This document shows positions 36,041 to 44,313 of a DNA stretch of 64,000 nucleotides, piece after piece. The position numbers and the translations under genes were made by a program. Positions within the stretch are counted from its first letter, which is position 1; each line of letters begins with the position of its first letter. This DNA is from Pseudofrankia sp. DC12 (lineage in GTDB: Bacteria > Actinomycetota > Actinomycetes > Frankiales > Frankiaceae): positions 3,569,208-3,633,207 of the forward strand of contig NZ_KQ031391.1 of assembly GCF_000966285.1 (NCBI RefSeq). Reading direction: 5' to 3'. The notes beneath the pieces were generated by a model. That model ran no database searches. It had not been told where the DNA came from and saw only the letters and a program-made list of their open reading frames with translations.

Positions 36041-36562
36041 ATGGCCCGGCACACATCCCTGGACTGCTTCGAGAAGCGCGCCAAGAAGGGCTACCTGTTC
36101 GTCATCGGCGACGAGAAGCCCTACCGGAAGGTCGACGCCCGCCAGGTCCGGGACCTCGTCGGCGACCAGCTGCGGGTCGGCCTCCCGACCAGGGAGATCG
36201 TCGAGGAGCTGGAGCGGACGTACAACGTCTTCTTCCTCATCCCGGCCGGGACCGCGCACGCGCAGGACCAGGAGGTGCTGGCGACCTGGCGGGAGCTGCT
36301 GGGCGAGCGGGTGATCGAGCTCGACGACCTGGGTCTGGCCTGCGAGACGATCGCGCTGACGATCGGCATCCTGGAGGACTCGATCGACCTCGACGAGGGC
36401 CTCGACGACCTGCGTGACGTCGGCGCCGGCGCGGCCGTCGTCCCGGTCGGCAAGGCGCTCGCCCGGATGCGCGCCGACGGCCCGGACCGTCGCGAGATCG
36501 CCCTCGGCCCTGGCGGCCAGCCGCCGGCGCAGCGCGGCGGAACCGGCATCGCCCGGCTCTGA
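36041..36562 (+). pseudogene. C-terminal half of a probable vWA-like protein
   Basis: A 173-codon frame reads HTSLDCFEKRAKKGYLFVIG, then RQVRDLVGDQLRVGLPTREI, YNVFFLIPAGTAHAQDQEVL and LACETIALTIGILEDSIDLDEG. I recognise this as the end of the vWA-type protein that accompanies J-domain kinases and Nudix genes in actinobacterial clusters. The MIDAS metal site and the whole N-terminal half are missing. The preceding gene breaks at the same point, so one deletion probably removed the kinase C-lobe and vWA N terminus together. The family call is from memory of such clusters. Confidence 0.5.
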
Positions 36563-36657
36563 CCCACCCGCCCGGGCACCCACCCGCCCGGGCACCCAAC
36601 CGCCCGGGCACCCAACCGCCCGGGCACCCACCCGCCCGGGCATCCACCCGCCCGGGC
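36562..36657 (+). repeat. 16-base tandem repeat with gcccgggc core
   Basis: Six full copies of acccacccgcccgggc (variants acccaaccg and atccacccg) run head to tail, plus a partial seventh, directly after the vWA remnant's stop. Each copy contains the self-complementary gcccgggc, so transcripts could form alternative hairpins. It lies 71 bases before the AdSS start. Confidence 0.85.
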
Positions 36658-36728
36658 ACCCACCCTCGCGGCAGGGCCGTACCGGCCCACCAGCAGACCC
36701 GACGTCCAGCGGACCAGGAGGAGCTCTC

Positions 36729-38165
36729 ATGCGGCACACGATCGTCGTCGACCTCGGGTTCGGCGACGCAGGCAAGGGGACGGTCGTCGACCATCTCTGC
36801 CGGGTCGCGGCGGCGGGCGGCGAGCCGGCGGCGGCCGTGGTCCGGTTCAACGGCGGCGCGCAGGCGGCGCACAACGTCGTCACCGACGACGGCCGGCACC
36901 ACACGTTCGCCCAGTTCGGGTCGGGCACGCTCACCGGCGTTCCGACGCACCTGTCCCGGTACGTCCTCGTCGACCCGCTGGCGCTCGCGGCCGAGGCCGC
37001 GCACCTCGCGGCCCTCGGCGTGCCCGACCCGTTCGCCCGGCTGACGGTGCACGGCGACGCCCTGCTCACCACGCCGTACCACGTCGTGGCGAATCGGGCC
37101 AGGGAACTGGCACGCGGCGCGGGGCGGCACGGCTCGTGCGGGATGGGCATCGGTGAGACGGCCGCCTACGGGCTCGCCCATCCGGACACCGCCCCGCGGG
37201 CGCGCGACTGCGCGCGGCCAGCCCGGCTGCGCCGGCTGCTGACCGAGCTGCGCGACCGGCTGGAGGCGGAGCTCGGCTCGTTGGAGGTACCCGCCCGGGC
37301 CGGTGTCGGGCTGCCACCGGTGGACGCCTGTGTCGAGGTGTTCGGCCAGTTCTCTCGGGCCGTCCGGCTCGTCGACGACCGGCACCTCGCCGAGCTGGCC
37401 CGGGTCGGCCCGGTGGTCCTCGAGGGGGCGCAGGGAGTGCTGCTCGACGAGTGGCACGGCTTCCACCCGTACACGACCTGGTCGACGACGACGTTCGCGA
37501 ACGCGGAGAAGCTGCTGTGCGACGCGGGGGTGCCCGCGGGCGACGCGCGCCGGCTCGGGGTGGTGCGCACCTACACCACCCGCCACGGCGCCGGCCCGCT
37601 GGTGACCGAGGACGCCGCGTTGACCGCGGCGCTGCCCGACCGGTACAACGGCACCGGCCGCTGGCAGGGCGCGTTCCGCGTCGGCCATTTCGACGCGGTC
37701 GCGCACCGTTACGCCGTCGAGGTCGCCGGCGGGGTCGACGCGGTGGCGCTCACGCATCTCGACGCGCCCGGCAGCCAGCCGCTGGGCATCTGCCGGTCCT
37801 ACGAGGTCAGCCCGGCTGGCACAGTCGTCCAGCCGACTCCCGACGGTGCCGACATTCCGGACTGTGACGACATTGGGCCGGCCGCTACGCGCAACGCTGA
37901 CCGCATGGACGCGAGTGCTGTGCGTGGCCTAGCCAGCCCGGCGGAGGCCGAGCCGGCCGGCTCGCGGCGGGTCGACCGCCTGGTGCCCGGGCCACCCGGT
38001 GACCTGGCGCGCGCGGCGGAGCTGACCGGGCTGCTGTGGCGGGCCCGGCCCGTCCTCGACCCGCGCCCACCGGGCGCGGCGGACTGGCCGGACGTCGTCG
38101 CGGACGTGTGCGGTGCGCCGGTGGCCATCCGCTCCCACGGACCCAGGAGCGGTGACAAGCACTGA
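36729..38165 (+). CDS. Divergent adenylosuccinate synthetase-like enzyme
   Basis: This 478-residue protein of the PurA fold should join aspartate to a purine nucleotide with GTP. Core motifs are present: GDAGKG with catalytic Asp13 (canonical GDEGKG), VVLEGAQGVLLDEWHG, VRTYTTRHGAGP and GTGRWQGAFRVGHFD. The histidine motif is changed, GGAQAAHN (His48) instead of GGHNAGHT, and the C-terminal 90 residues have no close counterpart in PurA. ATG 36729 follows a strong aggagg. In a cluster with Nudix, J-kinase and vWA genes it is probably a specialised paralogue rather than the housekeeping purine gene. Confidence 0.78.
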   Translation: MRHTIVVDLGFGDAGKGTVVDHLCRVAAAGGEPAAAVVRFNGGAQAAHNVVTDDGRHHTFAQFGSGTLTGVPTHLSRYVLVDPLALAAEAAHLAALGVPDPFARLTVHGDALLTTPYHVVANRARELARGAGRHGSCGMGIGETAAYGLAHPDTAPRARDCARPARLRRLLTELRDRLEAELGSLEVPARAGVGLPPVDACVEVFGQFSRAVRLVDDRHLAELARVGPVVLEGAQGVLLDEWHGFHPYTTWSTTTFANAEKLLCDAGVPAGDARRLGVVRTYTTRHGAGPLVTEDAALTAALPDRYNGTGRWQGAFRVGHFDAVAHRYAVEVAGGVDAVALTHLDAPGSQPLGICRSYEVSPAGTVVQPTPDGADIPDCDDIGPAATRNADRMDASAVRGLASPAEAEPAGSRRVDRLVPGPPGDLARAAELTGLLWRARPVLDPRPPGAADWPDVVADVCGAPVAIRSHGPRSGDKH

Positions 38166-38254
38166 TCGGAACAGGTCCACGGCCACTGGTCGCCCCTGCC
38201 CCAGGTGGCCAGCCAGCGTGGACAGCGCAAGAACCGAACCCATGGAGGTTCGCC

Positions 38255-38416
38255 GTGCTGGAGTTCTACGTCTTCACACTGATCCTGGCGCTGGTCTTCG
38301 CGTCAGGGACCGTCTTCCTGCTGGTCCTGCTCCGGGTGCTGGAAGAGCGGCGCGACGTCGCTGACACCCGGATGGCCGACGCGATCCGGGCCCTGCGGGA
38401 GGACCGGCACGCGTAG
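38255..38416 (+). CDS. Small single-pass membrane protein
   Basis: A 53-residue peptide from GTG 38255, preceded by a well-placed ggaggtt. One strong membrane helix (YVFTLILALVFASGTVFLLV, about 5-24) is followed by a charged cytoplasmic helix (VLEERRDVADTRMADAIRAL). It sits between the AdSS and the MFS gene with a 12-base gap to the latter, so it may be co-expressed with and regulate the transporter. No family is recognised. Confidence 0.6.
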   Translation: MLEFYVFTLILALVFASGTVFLLVLLRVLEERRDVADTRMADAIRALREDRHA

Positions 38417-38427
38417 CGTCTCCGACC

Positions 38428-40005
38428 ATGTCGACCCCACCACTCCCGGACGGGCCGGACACGTCGCCCGCGCTCGTGTTCTCGTCCGCGCCGGGCAGAT
38501 GGGTGCTGGTCGCGACCGTGCTCGGCTCTGGGCTCGCCGCGATCGACGCGACCGCGGTCGGGGTCGCGCTGCCCGCGATCGGGCGCGACTTCGGCACCGG
38601 GCTCGCGTCGCTGCAGTGGGTCGTGACGGCTTACACGCTGACCCTCGCCGGGCTGCTGCTGGTCGGCGGGTCGCTCGGGGACCGGTACGGCCGCCGCAGG
38701 GTCTTCGTGGTCGGCGTCGTCTGGTTCGCCACGGCCTCACTGCTGTGCGGGCTCGCGCCGAGCGCGTCGGCGCTGATCGGCGCCCGGGCGCTGCAGGGGG
38801 TCGGTGCCGCGCTGCTCACCCCGGGCAGCCTCGCGATCCTCCAGTCCTCCTTCGGCGCTGAGGACCGGTCCCGGGCGATCGGCGCCTGGTCCGGCCTGTC
38901 CGGCGTCGCGACGGCGGTGGGGCCGTTCCTCGGCGGCTGGCTGGTGGCGGCCGTGTCGTGGCGGCTGATCTTCTTCGTAAACCTGCCCCTCGCCGTCGCC
39001 GTGATCCTCATCGCCGCCCGGCACGTTCCCGAGTCGACGGACCCGGCCGCGCCGCGGCGCATCGACCTGACCGGAGCGGCCCTGGGAACGCTCGGCCTGG
39101 TCGGGCTCTGCTACGGGCTGATCGAGGGCCCGTCCCGGGGCTGGACGTCGATTCCGGTGATCGTGCCGCTGGCGGCGGGAACCGGGATTCTGGTGGCCTT
39201 CGTGGCCGCCGAACGACGGACCCACGAGCCGATGCTCCCGCCGAGCCTGTTCGCGTCGCGCCAGTTCTCGGCGGCCAACCTGGTCACCTTCGTGGTCTAT
39301 GCGGGGCTCGGCGGGGCGCTGTTCCTGCTTCCGATCGAGCTACAGCAGGTCGGCCATTACTCGCCGGTCGAGGCGGGCACCGCCCTGCTGCCCGTCACGA
39401 TCATCATGTTGACGCTGTCGGCACGGTCCGGGGCGCTGGCCGCCCGGATCGGGCCCCGGCTGCAGATGAGTGTCGGCCCGCTGGTGGTCGGGGCCGGGCT
39501 CGCGCTGCTGTCCCGCGCCGGCCACGGTGACGGCTACTGGCGTGACGTGCTGCCCGCGGTGATCGTGCTCGGCCTGGGACTGGCGACGACCGTCGCGCCG
39601 TTGACGTCGACCGCGCTCGCAGCGGCGCCGGTCGAGAAGGCGGGCGTCGCCTCCGCGGTGAACAACGACGTCGCGCGCACCGCCCAGCTGCTCGCGGTCG
39701 CCGTCCTGCCCGCCGGCGCCGGCCTCGCCGGCGCGTCCTACCTGCGGGCCGGAGCGTTCGACCACGGATTCCGGATCGCGATGCTGCTGGCCGCCGCGAT
39801 CGCCGCCGTCGGTGGTCTCACCGCCGCCGCCAGCATCCGCGACCGGCCGGACCAGCGCGCGGCGCATCGCAGGCGCCCGCGGCTGCGGCCCGCGCCCTTC
39901 ACCCACTGCGCCCTGGACGCGACGCCCGTCGCCACCACCGCGGACAACTGCCCGCTGAGCGCCGGGGGCCGTTACCCCAGATACTCCGCCACGACACCGA
40001 GGTAG
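38428..40005 (+). CDS. MFS exporter, DHA2/EmrB-QacA type
   Basis: This 525-residue proton-coupled drug exporter is predicted to have 14 helices. It carries motif A GGSLGDRYGRRRVF (about 79-92), the motif C-like region VATAVGPFLGGWLVA and an acidic residue in helix 1 (AAIDATAVGVALP), all typical of QacA/EmrB. The C-terminal 50 residues are basic and disordered. Its 3' end overlaps the end of the convergent glycosyltransferase by 34 bases. Substrate unknown. Confidence 0.9.
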   Translation: MSTPPLPDGPDTSPALVFSSAPGRWVLVATVLGSGLAAIDATAVGVALPAIGRDFGTGLASLQWVVTAYTLTLAGLLLVGGSLGDRYGRRRVFVVGVVWFATASLLCGLAPSASALIGARALQGVGAALLTPGSLAILQSSFGAEDRSRAIGAWSGLSGVATAVGPFLGGWLVAAVSWRLIFFVNLPLAVAVILIAARHVPESTDPAAPRRIDLTGAALGTLGLVGLCYGLIEGPSRGWTSIPVIVPLAAGTGILVAFVAAERRTHEPMLPPSLFASRQFSAANLVTFVVYAGLGGALFLLPIELQQVGHYSPVEAGTALLPVTIIMLTLSARSGALAARIGPRLQMSVGPLVVGAGLALLSRAGHGDGYWRDVLPAVIVLGLGLATTVAPLTSTALAAAPVEKAGVASAVNNDVARTAQLLAVAVLPAGAGLAGASYLRAGAFDHGFRIAMLLAAAIAAVGGLTAAASIRDRPDQRAAHRRRPRLRPAPFTHCALDATPVATTADNCPLSAGGRYPRYSATTPR

Positions 40006-41651
40006 GCGTCGTTGAGCAGGGCGCGCTGACGGGACAGGAAGTGCAGGATGCGGACGCCGGCGCCGCGGGCCTCGTCGACGGAGGCGAACGCCTTGGGCCG
40101 GCGGTTCCAGGTCGAGTCGAGAGTGGCGACCTTCGTCCCGGTGGCGGCGATCGCGCGGACGAGCGCGAGCTGGTCCTCGCCGCCGAAGCGGTTCCATTCC
40201 TGGTGCCACCGGTTGAACATTCGGGACATGCGGCCGTTCTGGTCCCAGAGCATGACGCCGCTGTTGTAGTAGCGGCGGCCGGCCAGACCCAGCTCCTGCA
40301 TCAGCTGGTACTCGGGGGCGCGGCGGCTCGGGTCGTTGACGCTCCTGGCGATGACGTCGGCGACGGACGAGTGCATGTCGGGCGCCATCGCCATGTCGCG
40401 GCCGGCCAGCAGCTCCCAGACCTCGTCGATCGAAGAGATGACGATGGTGTCGGCGTCGAGGAAGAGCGTGCGCTCGAACGACCAGCGATACAGCTGGGTC
40501 TTGTGGAAACGGGACGCGAAGCCGCCAGGGAGGCTGCCGACGACGAGGGTCTCGCATTCCAGGTCGACCAGCTCGTGGCTCGGCGCGTCGGTGATGACCC
40601 GCACCGGGCCGTCGTAGCCGTGCAGCCGCAGCGTGCGCGCGCTGTCCGTGACGAGGTTGGCGTAGCTCTCGCCGAGGGCGAGGTAGACGACGCCGCGGTT
40701 GGCTCCCGGCCTGCCGGGCCGCGCCGCCGGCCTGGCAGGCCTCCCGTTCTGGCCGGGCCCATGACCGTTCAGTTGGCGGACCGGCGCATGGCCGTTCGGG
40801 GAAACGCCGAGCGGCGCCACCGAGAACTCCGTGGCCAGCGTCTCGTCCGGCTCGCGGACCGTGCCGCCGTTTACCCGGTCCCGGTCGGCCGCGGTGAGCT
40901 GCTTGGGGACGGCGGGCGGCGGGCTGACCGAGAGCCAGCCGATCGCCCTGGCGGCGAGCATGAAGTCGATCCGGCGCTGGATGTGGTCCGGTCGCCGGTG
41001 CAGCGCGTGCGGGTCCGGCAGCTCGGCCCGGTTCATCAGTGTCTCGGGGTCCGGGTCGCTCGGCGCCAGGTAGTTGCGCAGCCCGGCACACAGCCGCATC
41101 GCGACGCAGAGCAGCATGTCGTCCTCGGGGACCTGCTCGGCCATGTAGTTCATCAGCCAGCGGAGCTGGGCGATGTGATGCAGGTTCCGGGTCCGGACGA
41201 AGAAGCCACGGACCAGGATGTCGATCTCCCGTGCCCTGGGCAGCCGGCCGACGTTGCGGGCCGTGTAGACCCCGTCGGCCGGGACGATCCGGCCCATCTG
41301 CCCGATCGAGCCGAAGCCGGGGAGTGACTCCGCGGTCTCGACGAAGTGCTCGACGCAGCGGGTCCCGGGCAGCATGTCGTCGTCGACGAAGAACGTGTAC
41401 TCGTGGTCGTAGGCGGCCAGCGGCACGAACCTGGAGTACGGCCCGGTGTTGTGGCCCCAGCGGTAGACCCGGTCGGCGCTGGACAGCGTCGCCTCGGACA
41501 GCGTGTATTGGTCGTCGAGATGGGTGTCACATACCGTCACCGTGCACGGGGTGGATTGTGCGCGTAGCGCATCCACGATCCGCTCTACATTGCCTGGACG
41601 TTTCCAGTTAATGACGACAGCCTCAACCTTGTTCATGCCACCCGTCGACAT
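39972..41651 (-). CDS. Two-domain glycosyltransferase (two GT-A folds)
   Basis: A protein of about 559 residues with two nucleotide-sugar domains. The N-terminal one (MNKVEAVVINWKRPGNVERI, about 6-25) has YTFFVDDDMLPG, a DXD-like metal motif near 100. After a disordered linker (about 280-350) the C-terminal domain has RTLFLDADTIV, a second DXD near 425, and YYNSGVMLWDQNG, resembling GT8-like enzymes. Either ATG 41651 or 41636 may start it. A single enzyme adding two different sugars, or polymerising, is inferred. No carbohydrate cluster surrounds it. Confidence 0.75.
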   Translation of the reverse strand: MSTGGMNKVEAVVINWKRPGNVERIVDALRAQSTPCTVTVCDTHLDDQYTLSEATLSSADRVYRWGHNTGPYSRFVPLAAYDHEYTFFVDDDMLPGTRCVEHFVETAESLPGFGSIGQMGRIVPADGVYTARNVGRLPRAREIDILVRGFFVRTRNLHHIAQLRWLMNYMAEQVPEDDMLLCVAMRLCAGLRNYLAPSDPDPETLMNRAELPDPHALHRRPDHIQRRIDFMLAARAIGWLSVSPPPAVPKQLTAADRDRVNGGTVREPDETLATEFSVAPLGVSPNGHAPVRQLNGHGPGQNGRPARPAARPGRPGANRGVVYLALGESYANLVTDSARTLRLHGYDGPVRVITDAPSHELVDLECETLVVGSLPGGFASRFHKTQLYRWSFERTLFLDADTIVISSIDEVWELLAGRDMAMAPDMHSSVADVIARSVNDPSRRAPEYQLMQELGLAGRRYYNSGVMLWDQNGRMSRMFNRWHQEWNRFGGEDQLALVRAIAATGTKVATLDSTWNRRPKAFASVDEARGAGVRILHFLSRQRALLNDAYLGVVAEYLG

Positions 41652-42290
41652 CCGCCCATGACGAATACAGCGTTTAACGCACGCCTGCCGGCGCGCGAAG
41701 AATGGGTGACCCGTGACCGGTCGCCGGCACACCGCGTCGGCGCGGGCACCTTGGAGCGGGGGGTTGACCGAAATGTTCGCACGTCAGCGGGCGGATTCTC
41801 AAGGGATCCGAAACCTCGACCGAAGTGTGAGCTGTGGCACATTCAGTCTGGTTGGGCTTCCGTGCGGAGTCCGGCCGGCGTGCGTCGTGGCGGCGTGCGC
41901 GCGGGGCGGCGATGTTTTTCGGTGGCGTTGAGAGATGACGTACATGTTTCGCGCGGCTGAATCCTGCGTGCTGTTTCGGAAACATGACGCGCGAGCCCCG
42001 GGGAGCCGCCCGTACGAAGATGCGTACCCGGACTACTACTGGTTGTAGTTCCGTGGCGCGGTCTCGCCGGCGCGCGGCGCCCGAGGCGGCGGGCACGCGC
42101 GGCTCGCGGGCGAGGCGCTGGAAGAACCGGCCCTACAGGCTGCTCGCGGGCGAGGCCGCGGACGAAGCCTGCCGTCCGGGCGGCTCGCGGCGAGGCCGAT
42201 CGTGCGGGTGGCTCGCGGGCGAGGCGGCGGGAGAAGCCGGCTGCGCGGGCGGCTCCCGGCTCACGCGGAGCGCCCCGGGAGAGAGGGCCG
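41652..42290. other. 640-base gene-free region
   Basis: No gene is recognised. catgtttc (41943-41950) and gaaacatg (41979-41986) form an 8-base inverted repeat. From about 42090 to 42260 imperfect copies of ggctcgcgggcgaggc recur four times at irregular spacing. This region ends at the terminator-like hairpin of the Rieske gene. Confidence 0.45.
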
Positions 42291-42328
42291 GACGCGGCCT
42301 CGGCCGTCGAGGTGGCCGAGGCCGCGTC
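42291..42328 (-). terminator. Terminator-like hairpin after the first Rieske gene
   Basis: gacgcggcctcggcc (42291-42305) is followed after eight bases by its exact reverse complement at 42314-42328, a 15-base perfect stem. It lies 25 bases beyond the Rieske stop in its direction of transcription. No U-tract follows, as often in very GC-rich actinobacteria. Confidence 0.65.
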
Positions 42329-42353
42329 GGGAGGATCCAGAAGCTGCGAGCGG

Positions 42354-42893
42354 TCAGGCCTGGTAGATGTTGTCGCCCTTGACGGTGACGTTGACCGCGG
42401 ACAGGGGGCGGGGCGCCGGGCCGCCGATGTTCTTGCCGGTGCTGGCGTCGAACATGCTGCCGTGACAGGGGCACTTGATGGCACCGTCGGAGACCGAACC
42501 GACGGTGCAGCCCATGTGGGTGCAGACGGCGGAGAAGGCGTGGACCGTGCCGCCGGAGTCACGGGTGATGACGATCTTCTTGTCGGCGAGGATCAGCCCG
42601 CCGCCGACGGGCACCTTGCTGAGGCTGGCGAGCTCCTTGGCGTCGCTGGCCGAGCCGCTCGTCTGCGCGGCGGTGCTGGGGGTCTTGTCCGCGCCGCCGC
42701 CGCTGTCCGTCGAGGCGGGCGCGTTCGTACTGGCATTGGTGGTCGAGTCCGACGAGCTGCCGCACGCCGCGACCAGGAAGCCGCCGGCGCCAGCGGCAAG
42801 GGCGAACAGGGGAACCGTCACTCGCCGGGTCAGCCCGGGGTGCGGCGTCGGCAGTTCCGTCGGCTCCACCTCGGTCGTGGCGTCCAGCGTCAT
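42354..42893 (-). CDS. Rieske iron-sulfur lipoprotein, Tat-type
   Basis: A 179-residue exported electron carrier with a [2Fe-2S] cluster. A twin-arginine start (LTRRVTVPLFAL) and lipobox (LVAACGSS, Cys44) indicate Tat export and lipidation. Rieske box 1 is CTHMGC (Cys124, His126, Cys129) and box 2 CPCHGS (Cys141, Cys143, His144), with the extra cysteines for the stabilising disulfide. A long serine/threonine-rich linker (45-85) separates anchor and domain. It is last in a cluster with FHA, a second Rieske and a heme-b-like membrane protein and is closed by the hairpin at 42291. Confidence 0.93.
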   Translation of the reverse strand: MTLDATTEVEPTELPTPHPGLTRRVTVPLFALAAGAGGFLVAACGSSSDSTTNASTNAPASTDSGGGADKTPSTAAQTSGSASDAKELASLSKVPVGGGLILADKKIVITRDSGGTVHAFSAVCTHMGCTVGSVSDGAIKCPCHGSMFDASTGKNIGGPAPRPLSAVNVTVKGDNIYQA

Positions 42894-43104
42894 GGCATTC
42901 CTTCCTGCAAGTGGGTATCGCCTGGCAGTCCGACGGTAGGTGTGCGGAAGGGCCTCCCGAGTCGTGGCATGCCGTGAACTTCTAAAGAACTGGTGAGAGC
43001 ACGCGGAGTGGCCCCGGATATCCGGGCGCACGAAGCTGGCGAAATGGCCGCTCGACGGGCGTAGTTACCGCCCGTCGGCGCCAGCGGTCGTCAGTGCCTG
43101 TTGC

Positions 43105-43650
43105 TCAGGAGAGCGCGACCAGGGCGCCGAGGGCGAACGCGGCCGCGAAAAGCCAGACTAGCGTGGGCACGGTGCTCAGCCAGCGCGGCGGCCGTCGCCG
43201 GGCCGCGACGGGCGTGTTGGGAATGGGCGCCGGAGCCGCGGCCGGCGCGGTCGCGCGGCCGGGGCGCGCCAGCGGGCCGCTGGCGGGGGCGAGCCGGGTC
43301 TCGGCCTCGTCGACGTCCGGCTCGGCCGGGGCCGCCGGAGCGACGTCGACGGGGACGATGGCCGCCACCGTCAGCTCCGGGCCGTCCAGGGCACCGAGCC
43401 GCAGCCGGACCGGCTGCTGACCGACCGGGACGGAGCTGACCCGCTGGCCGTCATGCCACATCCCGTTGGCGCTGAGATCACTGGCGGTCCAGCCGTCCGC
43501 GCCCGGCTCGAGCGAGACGTGCCGGCGGGACACCTTGGGGTGGCTGACCACGATGTCCGAGTCCGAGGCCCGGCCGACCACGACCTTGCGGTCGCCGGGC
43601 AGCGTGAGCTGCGTGGTCGAGGTCTGCACGCGCAGCGCGACGAGAGGCAC
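43105..43650 (-). CDS. FHA-domain protein with C-terminal membrane anchor
   Basis: This 181-residue protein has an N-terminal forkhead-associated domain (about 10-85; VVVGRASDSDIVVSHPKVSRRHVSL, phosphothreonine-binding Arg and Ser-Arg-Arg-His motif), a proline/alanine-rich linker and one terminal helix (TLVWLFAAAFALGALVAL). GTG 43650 is preceded by ggagagg. It should bind a phosphothreonine on a partner protein at the membrane, linking Ser/Thr kinase signalling to the neighbouring Rieske genes. The family mode is known; the link is inference. Confidence 0.86.
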   Translation of the reverse strand: MPLVALRVQTSTTQLTLPGDRKVVVGRASDSDIVVSHPKVSRRHVSLEPGADGWTASDLSANGMWHDGQRVSSVPVGQQPVRLRLGALDGPELTVAAIVPVDVAPAAPAEPDVDEAETRLAPASGPLARPGRATAPAAAPAPIPNTPVAARRRPPRWLSTVPTLVWLFAAAFALGALVALS

Positions 43651-43761
43651 GCTGATCCTCTCTCCTGCCGGGCTTCCGGCGGTCGTGGAGCCGAATTGGT
43701 CGCTACTCAGGCCGCACCCGACGGGCACGGCGCCGCTGCTGGCCGCGGACTGCCGGCCGGC

Positions 43762-44229
43762 TCAGGCAGGGAAGACGGCGTTGTCGTGGACGCTGACCTG
43801 GACCGGGGGCAACGGGGTCGACGCCGGGCCCGCCACCGGGGCGCCGGTCGACACGTCGAACTTGCTGCCGTGGCACGGGCAGTTGATCGTGCCGCCGGTC
43901 ACCTCGCTGACGGTGCAGCCCTGGTGTGTGCAGACCGCCGAGAAGGCGTGCACGTCGCCGGCCTGGTCCTTGGTCAGCACGACCCCGGCCTTCTCCAGGA
44001 TCAGGCCGCCGCCGGCCGGGACCTGGTCGAGCGTCGCCAGCGGCGTGTCGCCGGCTGCCGCCCCGCCGGCGGGGCTGCCCCCGGCCGCGTTGGCGCCGGG
44101 CCCAGCGCCGTCGCGGTGGTTCCACGCGACGCCGAAACCGGCCGCCGCGCCGACGACGACGACCGCCGCGGGAATGGCCCGCCGGGTGAGCGAGCCGGCC
44201 CCGTCCGAGGTGGAGATGTCCTGCGTCAT
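43762..44229 (-). CDS. Second Rieske iron-sulfur protein, Tat-anchored
   Basis: A 155-residue paralogue of the Rieske protein at 42354. It has an N-terminal twin-arginine signal anchor (LTRRAIPAAVVVVGAA, Arg16-Arg17) with no lipobox. Box 1 is CTHQGC (Cys100, His102, Cys105) and box 2 CPCHGS (Cys117, Cys119, His120). The shorter linker places the cluster nearer the membrane than in the other copy. It follows the heme-b-like gene by 84 bases. Confidence 0.93.
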   Translation of the reverse strand: MTQDISTSDGAGSLTRRAIPAAVVVVGAAAGFGVAWNHRDGAGPGANAAGGSPAGGAAAGDTPLATLDQVPAGGGLILEKAGVVLTKDQAGDVHAFSAVCTHQGCTVSEVTGGTINCPCHGSKFDVSTGAPVAGPASTPLPPVQVSVHDNAVFPA

Positions 44230-44313
44230 CTGAGCGCCTTCCTCGGAGCGGGGCCGCGGTGAACCGTGGGCAGCAGGGATGCCGCGGGCGGGCGGCGCGC
44301 GGCCGGGCGGGGA

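Noticed and set aside
36562-36657. Possible CRISPR array
   Set aside because: The repeats are 16 bases with no spacers and no cas gene is present.
36729-38165. Phage PurZ (diaminopurine pathway) enzyme
   Set aside because: PurZ enzymes are recalled to replace the catalytic Asp; Asp13 is kept here and no DatZ/MazZ-like gene is nearby.
40041-41327. Forward frame antisense to the glycosyltransferase
   Set aside because: It is a GC shadow without ribosome binding site or domain.
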